A stretch of 64,000 nucleotides of DNA from an uncultured Corynebacterium sp. (GTDB lineage Bacteria; Actinomycetota; Actinomycetes; Mycobacteriales; Mycobacteriaceae): positions 1-64,000 of the forward strand of contig NZ_CALUCS010000002.1 of the NCBI RefSeq assembly GCF_943914615.1, given 5' to 3'. Below the pieces are notes generated by a model, which was given only the letters and a program-made list of their open reading frames with translations, was not told the DNA's origin and ran no database searches. Both the position numbers and the translations under genes were made by a program. Positions 6,695-15,082 of the stretch are shown one piece after another; within the stretch, counting starts at the first letter, position 1, and every line of letters begins with the position of its first letter.

Positions 6695-8098
6695 ATGTCT
6701 CGCAGAATTATTCGCAGAGTCCACACCCTAGCTGGACTCTTCATCGCACCCCTCATCCTTGTAGCCGCTTTCTCCGGTTTCTTCTACGCCCTCGCCCCCA
6801 CCATCGAAACGTGGGTCTACGGGTCTGAGCTGACTGCCACCTCCAGCAGCCCGGCGCAGCCGGTAGCCAAGCAGATCGAGGCCGCCAAGCGCATCCACCC
6901 CGACCTTGACGTCGCTAAGGTGCAGATCCCCGACGAAGAAGGCAAGACCACCCGTGTGCTCTTCGCCGACCCAACTCTGCCCTCGGAAAGCTACAGCCGA
7001 GCAGTTTTCGTGGATCCGGGTGATCTGCACATCACTGGAGAGCTAACCCAATACGGTAGCGCCGCCTCCCTGCCGTTCCGCGCCTGGCTATCCGAAGGCC
7101 ACCGCAACCTGTGGCTGGATGAGCCCGGCCGCATCTACTCCGAAACCGCCGCCACGTGGCTTGGCCCCATGGCCGTCACCGGCGTGGCTATGTGGTGGTT
7201 TATGCGCAAACAGAAAAACCAGCGCAAGCCCAAGAAAAAGTCCCGCCGCCAGGCTATGCAGCGCCACACCCTCATCGGACTGGTGGCCGCACCAGGACTG
7301 ATCTTCCTGTGCATCTCCGGCCTGACGTGGTCCCACTTCGCCGGTGACAACATTGCGCTAGTCCGCGAAGAACTGAACTGGATGGCGCCCGAACCGAACA
7401 CGAGCATCAGCGGCGAACAGTCTGCGCAAGACGGAGGCTCTGGTCACTCGGGCCACGGCGAGCACGCAGGTCACACGGGCCACACGGGCCACGGCGGTAC
7501 TGCAGAGATCGACTTGGCACAGGCCGATACAGCCCTCCAGGTTGGACGCAACGAGGGACTCACCGGCACGCTGCAGCTGGCTCCCCCGAGCGAAGCCGGC
7601 CAGGCCTGGACCGTCAGCGAACCCCGCCAGGCGTACAAGATGCACAACGATGCGATCACCGTAAACGGCGAAAACGGCGAAGTTATCGACCGCCTGCCCT
7701 TTAGCTCCTGGCCCATCGCAGCCCAACTAACCAGCTGGATCATCCAGCTACATATGGGAACCCTGTTCGGGCTGGTCAGTCAGATTGCACTGGCACTGCT
7801 GGCACTGGGCATTGGCGCGCTCGTGGTCTACGGATACATCATGTGGTGGCGCAGGCGCGGCGGCAAGAACAACGGCACCCGCGTGGACCTCCGGGAACTC
7901 AACTGGAAGCACTGGACAGCGCTGGTGATCCTGCTCGGCGGATACAGCGTGATTGCTCCCCTGTTTGCTGTTAGTGGTGCCGTCCTGTTCGTCATTGCCC
8001 TGGCTCTCGACTTCCTCGGCAAGAACAAGACCGACAGGCCCAACGCGGAGGCGGAGGACACGAAAGCCATTAAGGAATATTCACATACTCCGATATAA
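6695..8098 (+). CDS. PepSY-associated membrane protein with His-rich loop
   Basis: A 467-residue inner-membrane protein. It opens with the typical PepSY_TM start (RRVHTLAGLFIAPLILVAAF) and has further membrane spans near 155-170, 192-212, 355-385 and 410-440. Two extracytoplasmic PepSY-like regions lie between them (about 55-135 and 260-335). Residues about 248-266 form a Gly/His cluster with six to seven His in GHxGH units, encoded by short DNA repeats. Such clusters commonly bind Cu, Zn or Ni. Relatives are often linked to iron or copper handling, but no substrate is proven. Its stop codon overlaps the -10 box of the next operon. Confidence 0.85.
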   Translation: MSRRIIRRVHTLAGLFIAPLILVAAFSGFFYALAPTIETWVYGSELTATSSSPAQPVAKQIEAAKRIHPDLDVAKVQIPDEEGKTTRVLFADPTLPSESYSRAVFVDPGDLHITGELTQYGSAASLPFRAWLSEGHRNLWLDEPGRIYSETAATWLGPMAVTGVAMWWFMRKQKNQRKPKKKSRRQAMQRHTLIGLVAAPGLIFLCISGLTWSHFAGDNIALVREELNWMAPEPNTSISGEQSAQDGGSGHSGHGEHAGHTGHTGHGGTAEIDLAQADTALQVGRNEGLTGTLQLAPPSEAGQAWTVSEPRQAYKMHNDAITVNGENGEVIDRLPFSSWPIAAQLTSWIIQLHMGTLFGLVSQIALALLALGIGALVVYGYIMWWRRRGGKNNGTRVDLRELNWKHWTALVILLGGYSVIAPLFAVSGAVLFVIALALDFLGKNKTDRPNAEAEDTKAIKEYSHTPI

Positions 8099-8099
8099 T
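8094..8099 (+). promoter_or_regulatory. perfect TATAAT -10 box of the amino-acid ABC operon
   Basis: TATAAT overlaps the TAA stop of the upstream PepSY gene and lies seven bases before the ATG at 8107, predicting a leaderless transcript. Confidence 0.7.
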
Positions 8100-8106
8100 C
8101 CACGGT

Positions 8107-9063
8107 ATGAAACATAGCCACCCACGCTCTCTGGCCCGTACCGTGGCCAAGGGCACCCTTGCGATCCTGCTTTCAGCATCGCTGGCGGGGTGTGTGACCA
8201 ACGAAGAACTCGGCAACCCGGAAGGCTGGGAGGAAATCCTCCCGGCGAAGAACCCGCAGCTCGCCGCCCTAGTGCCCCCGGACGTCCAGGCCAAGGGAAA
8301 AATCACCGTCGGCACCAACCCGCCCTACGCGCCCAACGAGTTTAAAGACTCCGACGGAAACATCATCGGCTTCGAAATGGACCTCATCCGCGCCGCCGGC
8401 GCCATGATGGGCCTCGACGTAGAAGTCAACCAAATGGACTTCAACCTCATCCTGCCCGCCATCAGTGCCGGATCCGTCGACGTTGGAGCTAGCGCATTCA
8501 CCGACACTGAAGACCGGCAGACGAGCTACGACTTCGTCGACTTCTACAGCGCCGGCATCTCCTGGGCCACCCAGCCCGGCAACGAGGACAACATCGACCC
8601 CGACAACGCCTGCGGTCTGAAGGTCGCCGTGCAGAAGGGCACCTACTCCGACACGGACGAAGTGCAGGGACGCTCCGACGAATGCGAAGCCCAGGGCAAA
8701 GAGCCGATTGAAAAGCTGGTCTACGAAAAGGCCGACGCCGCCGCCACCGCCACCATTCTGAAAAAGGCGAACGCCTACAGCTCCGACTCGCCAGTGATCG
8801 ACTTCGCAATCGCGCGATCTGACGGCAAATTGGTGCGGGTTGGCGAACCTTTCGATACCGCCCCGTTCGGTATGGGCGTCAAAAAGAACAACCCGCTTGG
8901 AAAAGCCCTAGCCGCAACGATGCAGACCATGATGAACGACGGCACCTACGAGGCCATCCTCAAACAATGGGAACTCGAAGACGGCGGGTTAGACGCAGTG
9001 ACGTTCAACCTCAACCCCTACCAACTGCCCCACACGCTCGAACCGAAAGAAGGCACCAAGTGA
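8107..9063 (+). CDS. amino-acid ABC transporter substrate-binding lipoprotein
   Basis: A 318-residue family 3 solute-binding protein. A lipoprotein signal peptide is visible (basic start, hydrophobic core, lipobox LAGC with Cys near residue 29). The mature domain has the family features KITVGTNPPYAPNEF, GFEMDLIRAAGAMMGL and a hinge region with VDVGASAFTDTEDR. It captures a polar amino acid outside the cell and delivers it to the permease encoded next. Glutamate/glutamine-type or basic amino acids are possible; the sequence does not decide. First gene of a three-gene operon. Confidence 0.93.
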   Translation: MKHSHPRSLARTVAKGTLAILLSASLAGCVTNEELGNPEGWEEILPAKNPQLAALVPPDVQAKGKITVGTNPPYAPNEFKDSDGNIIGFEMDLIRAAGAMMGLDVEVNQMDFNLILPAISAGSVDVGASAFTDTEDRQTSYDFVDFYSAGISWATQPGNEDNIDPDNACGLKVAVQKGTYSDTDEVQGRSDECEAQGKEPIEKLVYEKADAAATATILKKANAYSSDSPVIDFAIARSDGKLVRVGEPFDTAPFGMGVKKNNPLGKALAATMQTMMNDGTYEAILKQWELEDGGLDAVTFNLNPYQLPHTLEPKEGTK

Positions 9064-10007
9064 GCAACCCAAACGCCTCCTCCGCAACGCAGCGTAGGCG
9101 CCCCACGGAAAACAAGGCGATCCCGCTACGCCACCCCGGCCGCTGGATCGCGGCGGTAATCCTCGCGGCACTCGTGGTGTGGTTCATCATCTCCGCAGCC
9201 CGAAACGACGCCTACCACTGGGACACCTACTTCCAGTACCTGCTGGATACCCGCATCGTAAAGGCGGCGATGCACACCATCGCACTGACGATTCTGGCGA
9301 TGATCATCGGCGTGGTCATCGGTGCCATCGTCGCAGTTCTGCGCATGTCGCCGAACCCCGTGCTGCAGGGTGTGGCGTGGCTGTTCCTGTGGGTCTTCCG
9401 CGGCACGCCCGTGTACGTGCAGCTGGTGTTCTGGGGCCTGCTGAGCTCCCTCTACCAGTCCGTGAGCGTGGGCTTCGCCGAGATTAACCTGGAGCAAGTA
9501 CTGCAGAATGCCTTCATCCTGGCCGTGCTGGGCCTCGGCCTGAACGAGGCCGCCTACATGGCCGAAATCGTCCGCGCCGGCATCCAGGCCGTGCCCGAAG
9601 GACAGTCCGAAGCCTCGAAAGCACTGGGCATGACCTGGGGACAGAACATGCGCCGCACCGTGATGCCGCAGGCTATGCGCATTATCATTCCGCCGACGGG
9701 CAACGAGTTCATCTCGCTGCTGAAGACCACCTCGCTGGTTATTGCCGTGCCCTATACCGCTGAGCTTTACGGCCGCGCCACCGACATCTCTAACTCACTG
9801 TTCCAGCCCGTTCCGCTGCTGCTTGTTGCCGCCACGTGGTACCTGGTGATCACCAGCATTCTGATGGTTGGGCAGTTCTACGTTGAGCGCTACTTCTCTC
9901 GCGGATCGTCGCGCCAGCTCACGCAGCGCCAACTCGCCGCTCTTGCTGACGCCGAAGGCGTGCCCCCGCGCAATATCACCGTCGGGCCGAACGAAAAGAA
10001 GGACTAG
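9060..10007 (+). CDS. amino-acid ABC transporter permease (HisM/GlnP type)
   Basis: A 315-residue inner-membrane permease. The GTG at 9060 overlaps the upstream TGA stop (GTGA), which indicates translational coupling and is preferred to open-frame starts further upstream inside the binding-protein gene. After a cytoplasmic N-terminus there are five to six helices; the conserved His/Glu/Gln-TM region FRGTPVYVQLVFWGL and the EAA loop (EAAYMAEIVRAGI, then EASKALGMT) that contacts the ATPase are clear. A single permease gene suggests a homodimer. Confidence 0.95.
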   Translation: MSNPNASSATQRRRPTENKAIPLRHPGRWIAAVILAALVVWFIISAARNDAYHWDTYFQYLLDTRIVKAAMHTIALTILAMIIGVVIGAIVAVLRMSPNPVLQGVAWLFLWVFRGTPVYVQLVFWGLLSSLYQSVSVGFAEINLEQVLQNAFILAVLGLGLNEAAYMAEIVRAGIQAVPEGQSEASKALGMTWGQNMRRTVMPQAMRIIIPPTGNEFISLLKTTSLVIAVPYTAELYGRATDISNSLFQPVPLLLVAATWYLVITSILMVGQFYVERYFSRGSSRQLTQRQLAALADAEGVPPRNITVGPNEKKD

Positions 10008-10015
10008 TAACCACC

Positions 10016-10789
10016 ATGTCTGAAACCAACGCACCGATGATTGCCATCAAGAACGTGTGGAAGCGCTACGGCCGGCTCGACGTTCTGAAAGGCATCGACC
10101 TGGAAGTCCCCCGCGGCGGCGTGACCTGCCTGATCGGTCCCTCCGGCTCCGGTAAGTCCACCCTGCTGCGCTGCGTGAACCACCTAGAGAAGGTCACCTC
10201 CGGGCGGATCGAAGTAGACGGCGAGCTGATCGGCTACCGCGAAAAGAACGGCAACCTCTACGAGCTGACGCCGAAGCAAGCAGCGGCGCAGCGCGTGGAC
10301 ATCGGAATGGTGTTCCAGCACTTCAACCTGTTCACCCACCGCACCGTGCTGGAGAACATCATCGAAGCGCCCGTGCAGGTGCGCGGCGAAAACAAAGACG
10401 ACGCAATCGAGCACGCACGCAAACTGCTGGACCAGGTGGGACTCGCCCACAAAGCCGACGCCTACCCCGTGCAGCTCTCCGGCGGACAACAGCAGCGCGT
10501 AGCCATCGCCCGCGCACTGGCAATGCGGCCGAAGCTGATGCTCTTCGACGAGCCGACCTCCGCGCTGGACCCCGAACTGGTCGGCGAAGTGCTGAACGTA
10601 ATGCGCCACCTGGCCGACGACGGCATGACAATGCTGGTAGTGACCCACGAGATGGGATTCGCACGCGAAGTTGCCGACGAAGTTGCCTTCATGGATGGCG
10701 GTGTGATCGTGGAGCACGGCCCGGCCGCGGAAGTCATTGGAAATCCGCAGCACGAACGCACCCAAGAGTTCCTATCGAGCCTGCTCTAG
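10016..10789 (+). CDS. amino-acid ABC transporter ATP-binding protein (GlnQ type)
   Basis: A 257-residue ATPase: Walker A GPSGSGKST (residues about 41-49), Q-loop in GMVFQHFNLF, signature LSGGQQQR, Walker B LMLFDEPTSALD and switch His in VVTHEMGFA. This is the polar amino-acid ATPase subfamily. It follows the permease by eight bases and completes the binding protein-permease-ATPase operon. No clear terminator follows before the next gene. Confidence 0.96.
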   Translation: MSETNAPMIAIKNVWKRYGRLDVLKGIDLEVPRGGVTCLIGPSGSGKSTLLRCVNHLEKVTSGRIEVDGELIGYREKNGNLYELTPKQAAAQRVDIGMVFQHFNLFTHRTVLENIIEAPVQVRGENKDDAIEHARKLLDQVGLAHKADAYPVQLSGGQQQRVAIARALAMRPKLMLFDEPTSALDPELVGEVLNVMRHLADDGMTMLVVTHEMGFAREVADEVAFMDGGVIVEHGPAAEVIGNPQHERTQEFLSSLL

Positions 10790-10881
10790 GGGTGAAAATG
10801 AGGGGGCGTCACTAAGAAGGGCGAGGGGTTGTCCGGGGCCGTGTGTAAGGTAAGCGGCGCTCGGACAAGAAGGGGGCAAAA

Positions 10882-12003
10882 ATGGATGCCGACGAGATGC
10901 GGCGGATGTGCAACAGGGTCGACGCGGCGTATGCATACAGCGTGATCGACGACCCAACCGTGGCGCGGATACAAGCGCTGCGGAAGGCGGGGACGGCGGA
11001 TGCAATTGTGTTCTCGCACGCGGCGCAGATACTCGCCGTGATGAACATGCTCGGGCTGGCGGCGCTGAAAGCCGGGGTGATCGGCGTGCGGCACCTCGAG
11101 CAAGTGTGGCGGGTGCGCAACGCCTACGCAGCACAGCTGACGGAGCCCGACGAGGCGGGGCAGGCGATCATGGACATGGAGCAGTTCAACCGCTACTTGG
11201 AGAAGCACGCGGTGGACTGCATCAGTGCACGCGAGGAAGGGCCGACGGCGAAAGAACTGGGCGAATACCTGTGCGAAGTGATCGCACGGGACTTCCCCAC
11301 CCCATTTGCCGAAGGCGAGAAGGCTGCGGCGGAGGAGCGGTCCGCGACCAAGGGATCCGTGACGACGCTGGGCGGAACCGCCGAGCTTTCCCGGTGGACG
11401 CTGAACATGCCGAAAGACCAATCGCAGCGCATGTGGGAAGCGGTAACGAAGAAGGCGAAGGTGCTGGCCGGGGAGCTAGACTGCGACCTCGCACAAGCAC
11501 GGATGGACGTGATCGCGGGGCTGATCAGCGGTGAAGAAACCAACACGGTAGTGCACGTGCACGTCTTCCGATGGGAAGGCGGGCCAGGGTTCATCCCGGG
11601 AGTCGGGGCGATCAGCACCGAACAGGCCGACGTGTACGAAAGCTTCGCCAAGCGCGTGGACAGCGTGACGGTGCCGCCGGCCGTGGAGCAATACACGCCA
11701 AGTAAAGAAATGAAGGAATTCCTCGTGGGTAGGGACGGAACCTGCCGCTTCCCCGGATGCGAGCACCCCGCGCCGATGTGCGACAAAGACCACATCGTGC
11801 CGTACAACCACACGGACCCTTCGGCTGGCGGCGCTACGGATGTCCGAAATATGCAGTGCCTTTGTCGCGCCCACCACAACCTGAAAACCAACGGGCAGTG
11901 GCGCGCAAGTACTAGCGACGGCGGCTGGACAATCAAGTGGGTGAACCACCACGGGGAGCAGTTCACCACCCACGCGAGAGGAGTTATACCGAAGCCACAG
12001 TGA
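10882..12003 (+). CDS. DUF222/HNH endonuclease-domain protein (13E12-repeat type)
   Basis: A 373-residue protein. The N-terminal two thirds resemble the helical DUF222 domain common in actinobacteria. The C-terminal part has an HNH motif: CRFPGCEHPAPMCDKDHIVP, then a distal LCRAHHNLKTNGQW, giving paired Cys and His residues for metal and catalysis. Such genes are often multicopy in mycobacteria and corynebacteria; their biological role is unclear and mobility has been suggested. No inverted repeats or duplications flank this copy. Its 3' end overlaps the convergent unknown gene by 20 bases. Confidence 0.85.
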   Translation: MDADEMRRMCNRVDAAYAYSVIDDPTVARIQALRKAGTADAIVFSHAAQILAVMNMLGLAALKAGVIGVRHLEQVWRVRNAYAAQLTEPDEAGQAIMDMEQFNRYLEKHAVDCISAREEGPTAKELGEYLCEVIARDFPTPFAEGEKAAAEERSATKGSVTTLGGTAELSRWTLNMPKDQSQRMWEAVTKKAKVLAGELDCDLAQARMDVIAGLISGEETNTVVHVHVFRWEGGPGFIPGVGAISTEQADVYESFAKRVDSVTVPPAVEQYTPSKEMKEFLVGRDGTCRFPGCEHPAPMCDKDHIVPYNHTDPSAGGATDVRNMQCLCRAHHNLKTNGQWRASTSDGGWTIKWVNHHGEQFTTHARGVIPKPQ

Positions 12004-12373
12004 CGTGCCAAGGCACGCGGGGTGTGCCAGGGTCGTCCTGGACCTGGCGCAGAAGCGGCTCGGCGGGTTCCTTCTCGCGGACCGTGAGGAGCTCGGCGAA
12101 GTGCATGGCTAGGCCGGAGACGGAGCCGATGTCGTAGCGGACAACCTCGACGGTGAGCTCGGCGCCGGTGGCGGGGTCGTTGCCCTCGTCCGGGCTCTCG
12201 CCGAAAAGCTCCACCCAGGTAGTGACCAGTTCGGGGTCTGCAGCTTGCCCGGACTGGAGATTCAGCGTGCCCTCAAACGCTTCGCCAAGGGCGGAGATCA
12301 TGGAGCGGAAATCCTGCTCGATGGCGGCCAGCTGCTCCTGGTTAGCCAGCAGCCTGAAAATAATCTTTGGCAT
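11984..12373 (-). CDS. conserved-looking hypothetical protein, 129 aa
   Basis: A soluble 129-residue acidic protein starting MPKIIFRLLANQEQLAAIEQ and ending PRVPWHVTVASV. No membrane segment or known motif. The frame remains open far upstream, but the ATG at 12373 gives the only start outside the antisense of the divergent DUF4921 gene and has AGGGGA immediately before it. I do not recognise the family. Confidence 0.65.
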   Translation of the reverse strand: MPKIIFRLLANQEQLAAIEQDFRSMISALGEAFEGTLNLQSGQAADPELVTTWVELFGESPDEGNDPATGAELTVEVVRYDIGSVSGLAMHFAELLTVREKEPAEPLLRQVQDDPGTPRVPWHVTVASV

Positions 12374-12448
12374 TCCCCTAGTGTGGCAGCACGCAGCAGC
12401 GAACAGCAAGCACGGCGGTGTGATCGATAGAACAGGAAACCTACTAGA

Positions 12449-13816
12449 ATGTGTGCCGTGATTGGTTCCCATGCTTCGCACCCCGCGCCCGTACCACCCC
12501 TGACCACCCTGCCGGACGGAACGATCAAACAGGTCAACCCGTTTTCCGGCACCGAGGTGTGGACCGTACCCGGCCGCGGCAACCGCCCCATCGCCGAGCA
12601 CCGTCCAGAGGTGCGCACCGTCGGCGACCGCGATTCTGCCACCGCATTCGGCCTGAACCGCAAGCTGGACACCCCTCCGGAGAAGTCCCGCCTGGTACTC
12701 GACGAGGACGGCCGGGCGCACATCCTGCGCGGACTACCGGTCAGCCAGCTGGAGGAAACCGAACCGCTGTTCCGCCGCGTGGCGAACCTTTTCGAGATCC
12801 TGACCTACGACTACTGGCTCCTGAACTACGGCTACCGGATGAACCCCGCCGCCGCCAAGCACATGACCGACTATCTCGCCGAGGAAGCCGGCCAGGACCA
12901 CGTCGAGCAGATCCTGCGCGCCAAGTGGTCCGCCGGCGGCACCACGCAAGAAGAACTCGACGAGCTTTTCTCCCCCGAGAATCGCATGCAGACTCTCTAC
13001 GAAAAAAGCGCCGGGCTCTTCGCCGGCGGTCACGACGTGATCATCGCCCGTGACCACTACGTTCCCGGTGCAGACACCACCGACCAGTTGGCCTCTAGCG
13101 GCACTCTCGGCTGGGAGAACCACCGCCACTTCATCGCCTTCACCGTCGACGGCATGGATCGCCTCTACCGCGCGAACCGCTACGTCCGCTACGTCGCCGC
13201 GTTCCAGAACTGGCTCGCCCCGGCGGGCGCCAGCTTCGAACACCTCCACAAGCAGCTCGTTGCCATCGACGAGCACGGCCTGCAGAACGAACTCGAGATC
13301 GCCCAGGTCCGCGCGAACCCGAACATGTACAACGAGTGGGCCGTCGACTACGCTGCCCGCCACAACCTCGTCATCGCCGAGAACGACCACGCCATTGCGT
13401 TTGCTGGTTTTGGGCACCGCTGGCCGACCCTCGAGGTTTTCTCCAAGTCCGCCACGACCGAACCTTGGCTGATGTCTGACGCCGAACGCGATGCCGTCTC
13501 GGATTTGGTTCACGCCTGCCACGTCGCCGCCGGGCCGCACATCTCCTGCAATGAAGAGTGGCTGCACCGTCCCCTCGACGTTGACGTCCCGATGCCCTGG
13601 CGCATCGTCATTAAGTGGCGTGTGTCCACCATGGCCGGTTTCGAAGGCGGCACGAAGATCTTCATTAACACCATTTCCCCGGCGGACCTCCGGGAGCGCG
13701 TGCTCAACGCCCTGGTTAAGGCCCAGGAGGAAGGCCAGCTGGCGCCGGGTATCCGCCTCGGCGACGACTGCGCCACCCGCCCCAACATGCTGAAGTACAA
13801 CCCGGCCATCCGCTAA
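12449..13816 (+). CDS. DUF4921 protein, galactose-1-phosphate uridylyltransferase-like
   Basis: A 455-residue protein related to the HIT/GalT superfamily. Around residue 268 ASFEHLHKQLVAIDEHG matches a GalT-type HxHxQ nucleotide-transfer motif in degenerate form (HLHKQ). NYGYRMNPAAAKH and GHDVIIARDHYVP are further conserved-looking blocks. DUF4921 members have no established substrate; nucleotidyl or adenylyl transfer to a phosphate is plausible by homology. Thirty-three bases separate it from the amidohydrolase gene, so the two are probably cotranscribed. The short repeat CTAATCCG follows its stop. Confidence 0.75.
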   Translation: MCAVIGSHASHPAPVPPLTTLPDGTIKQVNPFSGTEVWTVPGRGNRPIAEHRPEVRTVGDRDSATAFGLNRKLDTPPEKSRLVLDEDGRAHILRGLPVSQLEETEPLFRRVANLFEILTYDYWLLNYGYRMNPAAAKHMTDYLAEEAGQDHVEQILRAKWSAGGTTQEELDELFSPENRMQTLYEKSAGLFAGGHDVIIARDHYVPGADTTDQLASSGTLGWENHRHFIAFTVDGMDRLYRANRYVRYVAAFQNWLAPAGASFEHLHKQLVAIDEHGLQNELEIAQVRANPNMYNEWAVDYAARHNLVIAENDHAIAFAGFGHRWPTLEVFSKSATTEPWLMSDAERDAVSDLVHACHVAAGPHISCNEEWLHRPLDVDVPMPWRIVIKWRVSTMAGFEGGTKIFINTISPADLRERVLNALVKAQEEGQLAPGIRLGDDCATRPNMLKYNPAIR

Positions 13817-13849
13817 TCCGCTAATCCGTTAGAAAGGACAAGTCTCGCA

Positions 13850-15082
13850 ATGCGCAATGCGAATATTGCAGAGTTCATCGCAAACCACGGTGTGGATCTG
13901 AGCTGGCAGGGTAGCTTCTACCAGTGGATGCACGAAAACCCCGAGTTGTCGCTGCAGGAGGAGCAGACCGCCAAGCACATTACCGCGCGGTTGGCGCAGA
14001 TGGATTGCGAGGTAACCACGGGTATCGGGGGTTATGGCGTCACCGCCGTGTTCCGTAACCCGAGCAGCGAGGTAACCAGCAGCGACGAGCCGACCATCCT
14101 CATGCGCGCCGACTTCGATGCCCTCCCCGTACAGGAAACGACAGGTCTGCCCTATGCCTCCAAGAACGACGGGGTGATGCATGCGTGCGGCCACGATATG
14201 CACGCCGCGGCGCTCATGGGTCTGTGTGCGGTTCTTGACGAGCGCCGCGATGCCTGGCACGGCACCTTCATTGCGCTGTTCCAGCCCGCGGAGGAGGTCA
14301 CCGCCGGCGCCAGCAACATGATCAACGATGGCCTGGCGGAGAAGATCCCCACTCCCGATGTGTGCCTGGGCCAGCACGTCCTACCCGGCCGCCTCGGCAC
14401 CGTGATGTCCGCGCCGGGCCCGGTGCTGGCGGCCTGCGACACGATCACCATCAAGCTCTACGGTAAGTCCTCCCACGGCTCGCGCCCGCAGGAATCGATC
14501 GACCCGACGTTTCTGGCAGCGATGATCGTCGTGCGCCTGCAGGGAATCGTCGGCCGCGAGGTCGCCCCGTCGGACTTCGCCGTCATCACGGTCGGCACGC
14601 TTTCATCCGGGCACACGAACAACACCATCCCGGAGGATGCCACGCTAGTGCTGAACTGCCGCTTCTATGGCACGGACGTGCGCGACAAGACCTATGCCGC
14701 CATCGAGCGGGTCGTCCGCGCCGAGTGCGATGCTTCCGGCTGTGAGGTTCCGCCCGAGTTCGAGTACTCCGCCCACGGCGAGCTGACCGACAATACCCCC
14801 AGCACGTTCGAGCACGTTCGCCCGGTGTTTGATGCGGTCTTCGGGGAGGATTCTATTGACGCCGAACCCTGGACAGCCTCCGAAGACTTCTCGGAGATCC
14901 CCCGCCACTTCAACGTGCCCTACCTTTTCTGGACGATCGGCACCACAGATCCGGAGCTGTGGGCTTCCGGGGATCCGGTGCCAGGTAACCACCACGGTGC
15001 TTTCGCCCCGCGCATCGAGGCGCTGGGCACCTCCACGGACGCGGCGTTGGCCGCGACGTTGAGTTACCTCTTCCGCTCCTGA
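13850..15082 (+). CDS. M20-family amidohydrolase/aminoacylase
   Basis: A 410-residue metallohydrolase. Metal and catalytic residues are visible in LMRADFDALPV, HACGHDMHAAALMG, QPAEEVTAGA, and a C-terminal region with TASEDFSEI and GNHHGAFAP. The dimerisation domain lies about residues 200-310. The family cleaves acyl groups from amino acids (hippurate or IAA-amino-acid hydrolase type). Skin corynebacteria carry a related N-acyl-glutamine aminoacylase (AgaA) that frees odour acids; this could be similar, but the substrate cannot be read from the sequence. GAAAGGAC upstream acts as ribosome binding site. It overlaps pyk tail-to-tail by 19 bases. Confidence 0.85.
   Translation: MRNANIAEFIANHGVDLSWQGSFYQWMHENPELSLQEEQTAKHITARLAQMDCEVTTGIGGYGVTAVFRNPSSEVTSSDEPTILMRADFDALPVQETTGLPYASKNDGVMHACGHDMHAAALMGLCAVLDERRDAWHGTFIALFQPAEEVTAGASNMINDGLAEKIPTPDVCLGQHVLPGRLGTVMSAPGPVLAACDTITIKLYGKSSHGSRPQESIDPTFLAAMIVVRLQGIVGREVAPSDFAVITVGTLSSGHTNNTIPEDATLVLNCRFYGTDVRDKTYAAIERVVRAECDASGCEVPPEFEYSAHGELTDNTPSTFEHVRPVFDAVFGEDSIDAEPWTASEDFSEIPRHFNVPYLFWTIGTTDPELWASGDPVPGNHHGAFAPRIEALGTSTDAALAATLSYLFRS

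Noticed and set aside
13800..13835. Short CTAATCCG tandem repeat after the DUF4921 stop
   Set aside because: Only two to three imperfect copies of eight bases; most likely slippage in non-coding DNA with no sign of function.
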